Source of the DNA: Posidonia oceanica | Taxonomy: Eukaryota > Streptophyta > Magnoliopsida > Alismatales > Posidoniaceae | Reading direction: 5' to 3' | Length of the DNA: 64,000 nt | Assembly (NCBI GenBank): GCA_037176725.1 | Contig: JAZBRS010000035.1 | Span: 44,092,001-44,156,000 of the forward strand | Part shown: positions 59,039-64,000 of the stretch, piece after piece | Layout: every line of letters starts with the position of its first letter | Numbering within the stretch: the stretch's first letter is position 1 | Program-made: the position numbers and the translations under genes | Notes under the pieces: generated by a model | The model's database searches: none | What the model saw: only the letters and a program-made list of their open reading frames with translations | What the model was told of the DNA's origin: nothing

Positions 59039-59400
59039 GAGCAATGGCAGCTATACTTTGATGGCGCTGTGAACAAGAAAGGCCGAGGCATTGGCGCAGT
59101 GCTGACAACGCCTCAGGGACAGATGATTCCCTTATCCAGGAAGCTGACCTTCAAATGTACCAACAACGAAGCAGAGTACGAGGCATGCATCCTAGGACTG
59201 AATGTTGCCCTCGAGCATGAGGTGCAGAAGCTGCTGGTGCACGGCGATGCTATGCTGGTGATCTCTCAAGTCAATGGCGAGTGCAAGACGAAAGATCCGA
59301 AGCTACTGCCATATCATGAACACCTGCTGAAGCTGATAGAACAATTTGCGAGCATCCGCTTCACATACATGAACTGAGCAAGGAACGCATATGCAGATGC
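59039..59400 (+). pseudogene. Archaeal-type RNase H of element D
   Basis: LYFDGAVNKKGRGIGAVL, NNEAEYEACILGL, VHGDAMLVISQ and NAYADAL keep the D-E-D-D set. TGA at 59,375 interrupts. The position between RNase H 1 and integrase is diagnostic of Tat. Confidence 0.88.
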
Positions 59401-60772
59401 ATTAGCAACCCTGGCGTCCTGGCTCAGCGTACCTGAAGACAACACAGTGGATGTATCTGTTACTCGCATAGAGCAACCTGCACACTGTATGAGCATTGAA
59501 GAGGCAGATCCAACAGCAGAGGAGCAGCCCTAGTACAAAGACATAAAAGCTTTCTTGGAATCTGGCAGCTTTCCACCCGGTACCTTAGCAATAGACAAGA
59601 GAACTCTGACGCATCTGGCGTCAAAGTATGTATTAGGGGCGGGACAATTGTACAAGAGATCATACAATCAGATGCTCCTGTGCTGCCTGAACAAGTCAGA
59701 GGCTGATGCACTGGTGCTTCAAGTACATGCGGAGACCTACGGCCCGCACATGAACGGCGTCCTCCTAGCCAAGAAGATAATGCTGCAAGGATACTACTGG
59801 CTAACTATGGAAGTTGATTGCTGCCGATTCATGCGTAGATGCCACAATTGCCAAGTGCATGGCAACTTTATTCGGGCGTCCCCTCAAGAACTACACAGCA
59901 TGTCGTCGCCGTGGCCCTTTTCCACCTAGGGGATTGATGTCATTGGCGCCATCCACCCTCCAGCTTCTAACGGTCATCGTTACATTCTGGTAGCGATTGT
60001 TTACTTCACTAAGTAGGTGGAAGCGACCTTCTACAAAATAGTGACTGCCGTGGCTACAGAAAAGTTCATCAGAAACAATATCATAACCCAATACGGGGTC
60101 CCATATGCAATTATATCTGACAATGGCACGAATTTCATTGCTAAGAGGATCGAAGACTATTTGTAGAGCTTTAGTATCAAATACCACAGATCCTCGCCTT
60201 ACCGACCGCAGATGAACGGTGCAGTGGAGTCCACCAACAAAAATCTGGTCAAAATCCTGAAGAAGATGGCAGAAACTCATAAGGACTGGCACGACAAGCT
60301 TCCTTACGCACTCTAGGCGTATAGGACATCTGTCCAGACTTCAACAGGCGCCACCCCATACTCTCTGGTGTATGGCATGGAGGCGGTGTTGCCCATTGAG
60401 GTAGAGATCCCCTCACTGTGGATCCTACGCGAAGCTGAGTTGGATGAAGTAGAATGGGTCGAAGACCGCTGCGTTCAACTGAATCTGATTGATGAGCACA
60501 GGCTGCAAGCTATGCATAATGCTCACTGCTACCAAAAGAGAATGGCTAGGTCTTACTTGAAGAAAGTTCAGCCAAGAGGCTTTCAGACAGGAGACCTTGT
60601 TCTGCGCGCCATTCACTTGCCTGATGGTCGAGGGAAATTCTGACCTAACTGGCGTGGCCCCTTTGTGGTCACGCAAGTCTTTTCGGGCGGCGCTGTAACT
60701 CTTGAAGATATGGATTAGGTCGAGCAGTCTAAGCCTGTTAACCTCTGCTATCTCAAGAAGTACTATCAGTAG
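59401..60772 (+). pseudogene. Integrase of element D
   Basis: Zinc region (QVHAETYGPHMNG...CHNCQVHG), catalytic core GIDVIGAI, IISDNGTNF, AVESTNKNL with the D, D, E residues in place, and C-terminal LREAELDEVEWVEDR...NLCYLKKYYQ ending at TAG 60,770-60,772. Stops in frame: TAG 59,531, 59,927, 60,014, 60,164, 60,314 and 60,716; TGA 60,641. Four of the TAG codons replace Trp codons that are intact in element 1, and the TGA replaces a CGA. Confidence 0.9.
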
Positions 60773-61129
60773 CCCAAGGTAGCCCCGTTGCAGACGTTTC
60801 CCCCCATCTATACACTTACATTCTCGCTCCTTACATTCTCATCCTACCTGCATCTTCTATCTTGTCTCTTACTTTTATTCTTGAACATTTGCTTATGCTT
60901 CTTCTGTCCTTCCCTTACACATCCTTGTCACATTTCGCCTTTTCCATACACCATCTTCTTTTTTTTCATATCATCATCGTCATCCTCTCGAAACATGCAT
61001 CTTTTTTTCATATCATCATCGTCATCCTCTCAAATCATGCATTGCATCTTCTGCCCGGTGATGAAAACCGGAAGTGCTTGCCTGCTCTGGAAGGAGTTCA
61101 CCCTGCCTTACCCAGCACTACTTAGATGA
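60773..61129 (+). repeat. Noncoding 3' flank of pol with a short tandem duplication
   Basis: CT-rich. A unit of about 44 bases (TTTTTTTCATATCATCATCG plus TCATCCTCTC) occurs twice at about 60,958-61,044. The stretch precedes the conserved block. Confidence 0.6.
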
Positions 61130-61900
61130 CTTAGCCAGTGAGGGGGCCACCATCAATCAGGACAGGCGAACCGCCTAAACTCGTAAGGACATACACCTCT
61201 AAGGGAGAAAAAATGCTAGGGTGTGAGTTCAGGAAAAAAGTGAGAATAGGCATCTAGGCTTGTGCACATCAAAGTAAACAGAAGGCGAAGACAGAAGTCG
61301 GCCCTAGAGATAGGGGTGTGCAGTCTAACCTTGCTCCTTCTATCCATCTCATAGCAGACCCAAAGTCCACATCCATCACAACCCAAACACCCTTCTTTTT
61401 ACCTCGAAAATGGGGATAGCAAAAGCCTGAAAAAAAAAGAGAAAAAGAAATCAAACAAGCAAAGAAAAAAAAAGAGAGAAGAAAAAAAAAATCAAGCAAA
61501 GAAAAGGAAAAAAGAAGGAAAAGGGTTAGACAAGAATAAGCCCGAAAATACAGGCAATATCATCTCCCCGTGCCTTACAAGAAATCCAAGGGTGTAAGCC
61601 TAAAATGGTCCACTACCTCCCCTCCAAAAACAAACACTTACCATCTCCTAGCCAGGGGCAGAGAAAGCCTGCACACCCATGAGAGAGAAATAAAAAATGA
61701 GAGCAGAAAGAATAGGTGTAGGTCTTAAGAGTTTGGCAGGTAGTCTGTCCTCACCACCACCTGTATACTGCCAACACCTGTTCTGGAGCGCCACCAGCAA
61801 GCTAAGAGTCCAAGTAGGCCCCAGTGAGTCAGGGACCACTCCCTTCCTCTATAGCGGGCACCAAAGCATTCCGTATGCTGAGGGCACCAAAGCATACTAA
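61130..61900. repeat. Conserved noncoding block (copy in D)
   Basis: Reverse complement, by eye, of 12,830-13,475 and 28,940-29,575: mirrored forms of CATCTAAGTAG, GGGTGTGAG, CACCACCACCTG and GGGCACCAAAGCATTC appear in the expected order. It has an A/G-rich insertion (61,420-61,520). It keeps the element 1 orientation relative to pol although the following gene is reversed. Confidence 0.62.
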
Positions 61901-62293
61901 TCATCTCTTAAGCATACTAACCTGCACCACGCATACATGCATCTCCAATCATCCCTTCCTTCTTGTCAATCGTTCCGCTCTACAACTTGCCTCGACTCTG
62001 ACATAGTACTTCTCGCCAAGCACATGTTGACACCGCTCGAGCTGCGCTGGTCCAGATCTCCTGCCAGTCCTCGCCCCTGTGTCAGCAAGACTGCAACAGA
62101 ATTTCCTTTGATTATGTCTGCTTAGCTGCTTTACTCTGATATTAATTACTGAACATATTGAATTGCTTTATCAGCCTCAGATTCTGCCCTCACTTAGAGA
62201 TTATATGCCTGTGTGATCTGACTATCTGCAGTATTGATAACAGGTACCTTCAAGCTCTACAGCATCTGCCTACTTCACCCTGTGGCCTGCGCC
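61901..62293 (+). other. Spacer upstream of the sense DUF7745-like gene
   Basis: No recognised frame and no clear TATA box. A PMD gene like that of element 1 is not seen between pol and this gene. Confidence 0.45.
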
Positions 62294-63496
62294 ATGGGTT
62301 ATCCAACTCTTGAAACCCCAGTGCACTGTTCTGAAGCCCTGCGGGACAGGATTAGCAAGCTTACTTAAGAAGACTGCGAGAAGCTGTGCCTCTGGGGCAT
62401 ACCTACGAAACTGTTGAAAGCGGCTGATGTCGAAGTGAGCCGTCACCTTCTGTGCGCTGCCGTAAGATTCTGGAAGCCGGCACACCATGTCTTCCGCTTC
62501 GAAAGAACTGAACTGGCACCTACTCTAGAGGAGGTGCGCCGCATCTGTGGCTTCTCCCGGCTGATGGGACCGCCCATTTTCATGAAGTGCGATAAGTACA
62601 TAGCGGTCCTCTACAAGCTATCTGGACTATCTACTGACCGGTGCCAGCAAAGACTGATCTGCACCAGCGGCCCCACGCCCATGCTGCGCCTGCACTACTT
62701 TGATGAGATCATAGACAAGCGCGCTGAACTCGGCAATGATCTATGGCTTCGGGGATTTGTCACCCGATTTCTGGGAGAGCTAATATTCACTCATGGCCAG
62801 ATGACAGTCGCAATAGAAATTGCTGAAATCGCACTAGCTATGGTGACTAGGTAGATCCACCTGGCACCAGTCGTCTTGGCTGAAACTTATTGCGAGCTGG
62901 ACCGCATCTCCCACCGCTGCCGCCACTTCCACGGCTGCGGAGTGCTAGTACAGATCTGGCTGGCTGCACACCTTGAACTGAACTTACTGCGCCCCCAAGG
63001 CCACGTCATTGAAACATATTGCAATAGCAGCCATGCCAGGACAATCAAGAAAGTCCCCGAAGAATACAAGAAGTTATCTAAGCTGACGGATGACACTGTC
63101 ACATGGCGCATCATTCTATCCGTTGCTGAGCCTTTCACTATCTTCTTCGATACCCACGATGCGCGACTTGTGGTGCTGCCTGGATTCACCGGAGCCATGG
63201 AGTATCACCCCATCCGGGTTATGCAGCAGTTCGGCCTCCAGCAGGGTGCTTTCATAGACAGCACAGCTCCAAGGCTCCTTCAAGCATATCCTTTTGGTTC
63301 AACATCTGCTACAACTAAGCTGGCTGATCATATGCAGCATGGAATGCGGTCTACTGACCTGGCATCTGCACAAGGCTCGGGATGCACTCCCGAATATCTG
63401 ACGAAGGTACAAGCATTCTGGCCTAGTAGTGAGATACCTCCTGGCGCTCCCTAGTTCTCTGACTCCAGAAAGGCAAAGAAAGCCCGGACCGACTAG
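62294..63496 (+). pseudogene. DUF7745/PMD-like gene of element D, sense and intronless
   Basis: ATG 62,294 stands in good context (GCCATGG) and is joined directly to GGTTATCC, which in element 1 and C is exon 2 after an intron. The second intron site is also seamless (GTACAG|ATCTGG at about 62,955). The 401-codon frame ends at TAG 63,494-63,496 and has only three nonsense codons (TAA 62,366, TAG 62,852, TAG 63,452) and no frameshift. Landmarks: FWKPAHHVFRFERTELAPT, LWLRGFVTRFLGELIF, APVVLAETYCELD, VTWRIILSVAEPFTIFF, EYHPIRVMQQFGL. The C-terminal tail is basic (SRKAKKART). It lies on the same strand as pol between the conserved block and the 3' hairpins. Function unknown. Confidence 0.75.
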
Positions 63497-64000
63497 AGCG
63501 TCCATGTAACTGCCTGCTTATCTTATGCTGTAAACGTTTGGCCTGCCACAGGCATGTAATCAAGCTCTATCAATACAAAGGCGTTCTGAGCCACCTGTTT
63601 GCATTCCAAATCTGCTACAAGTGCATGCATGATCATATCAATCATATCTGCAGGGCCCCTGGCTAGACTTGCTGCCGAACATCACAGGAAAGTCCTCCTC
63701 AATCAACCCAAGTGCTGACCCATGCCATCCGAGCAAGCAAAGCTGCCGAGCACCGTCATCCGGATCTTCATCAGTGGGATGGCACCCCCAACTGCCCGGC
63801 GATAGGTCCGTCAACCTGTCATCCTTGGCTGGCACCCCCAACTGCCCGGCGATAGGTCCGTCATCTTATCATCATTCCTAGGCTGGTATCCCAAACTACT
63901 CGTCTAGCAAACACGACAGTTTTGTCTTCACCCTCTGCTTTTGATGCCGAGGATGTGCTGGCCAACCTCTGGTATTATCTTGATACCAGGGGCATCTTTT
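63497..64000 (+). repeat. Hairpin-rich 3' region of element D
   Basis: A 50-base tandem duplication starts with GGCACCCCCAACTGCCCGGC at 63,781 and 63,831. CTGGTAT...ATACCAG at 63,970-63,990 and the following GGGGCATCTTTT match, in the same orientation relative to pol, the element 1 region at 3,945-3,980. The 3' LTR is expected shortly after the window. Confidence 0.62.

Larger units (their letters stand above)
44619..64000 (+). mobile_element. Element D: Tat-type retrotransposon with sense DUF7745-like gene, 3' end outside window
   Basis: Plus-strand order: 6.06-kb 5' LTR, PBS, leader, gag, protease, linker, RT-RNase H, aRNase H, integrase (end 60,772), conserved block, DUF7745-like gene, hairpin region. 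The last bases (GATACCAGGGGCATCTTTT) match the element 1 interior about 0.3 kb before its 3' LTR, so the 3' LTR should start soon after the window. From 55,460 to 60,772 the recognisable pol segments share one frame, broken by nonsense codons. It is the youngest insertion of the right-hand nest, but decayed. Confidence 0.9.

Noticed and set aside
1..64000. Host single-copy genes, tRNA or rRNA genes
   Set aside because: I looked for cloverleaf-like and rRNA-like stretches and non-element domains and found none; the tRNA-Arg similarity is limited to primer sites.

Overview
The window is nuclear DNA of a seed plant with a large, repeat-rich genome; the species cannot be read from the sequence. 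I see no ordinary host gene. All recognisable content is nested Ty3/gypsy LTR retrotransposons of the Tat type (second, archaeal-type RNase H between RT-RNase H and integrase; tRNA-Arg-like primer site starting TGGCGACTC; very long LTRs) plus plant genes captured by them.

Left part. Element 1 (1,335-25,671, minus strand, 24.3 kb) is complete: two 2.3-kb LTRs, perfect 5-bp target duplication ACTGC, PBS, PPT, gag, protease, RT-RNase H, aRNase H and integrase. Between pol and its 3' LTR it carries, on the opposite strand, two captured intron-bearing plant genes: a nine-exon plant mobile domain (PMD) gene (about 6.15-10.3 kb) and a gene I match to the DUF7745/PMD-like plant family (10.9-12.3 kb). 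It is inserted in a plus-strand LTR (E; 1-1,334 plus 25,677-about 26,830). E ends just before another intron-bearing DUF7745-like gene (C; 26,896-28,350), a fragment of an older relative of element 1.

Middle. C is cut by element B (minus strand; 3' LTR about 29.6-31.16 kb, gag 33.7-35.99 kb, no pol seen). B's gag is broken at 35,987 by LTR 1 (plus), which is cut at 40,718 by LTR 2 of the same family (minus), which is cut at 44,618 by element D (plus). The right halves of B, LTR 1, LTR 2 and D should lie beyond the window.

Right part. Element D starts with a 6.06-kb LTR (44,619-50,678), then PBS, leader, gag, protease, linker, RT-RNase H, aRNase H, integrase (to 60,772), a conserved noncoding block, and a DUF7745-like gene on the SAME strand as pol (62,294-63,496). 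Its 3' LTR should begin roughly 0.3 kb past the window. Its DUF7745-like copy lacks, at the exact junctions, both introns present in the antisense copies of element 1 and C. This natural splice test is the main finding: gene capture by Tat elements, with introns kept when antisense and lost when sense.

All coding regions are decayed, mostly by C-to-T or G-to-A nonsense changes (CAG to TAG, TGG to TAG, CGA to TGA), as expected for methylated, silenced DNA. I could run no alignments: homology between parts of the window was read by eye, and family names rest on recognised motifs.
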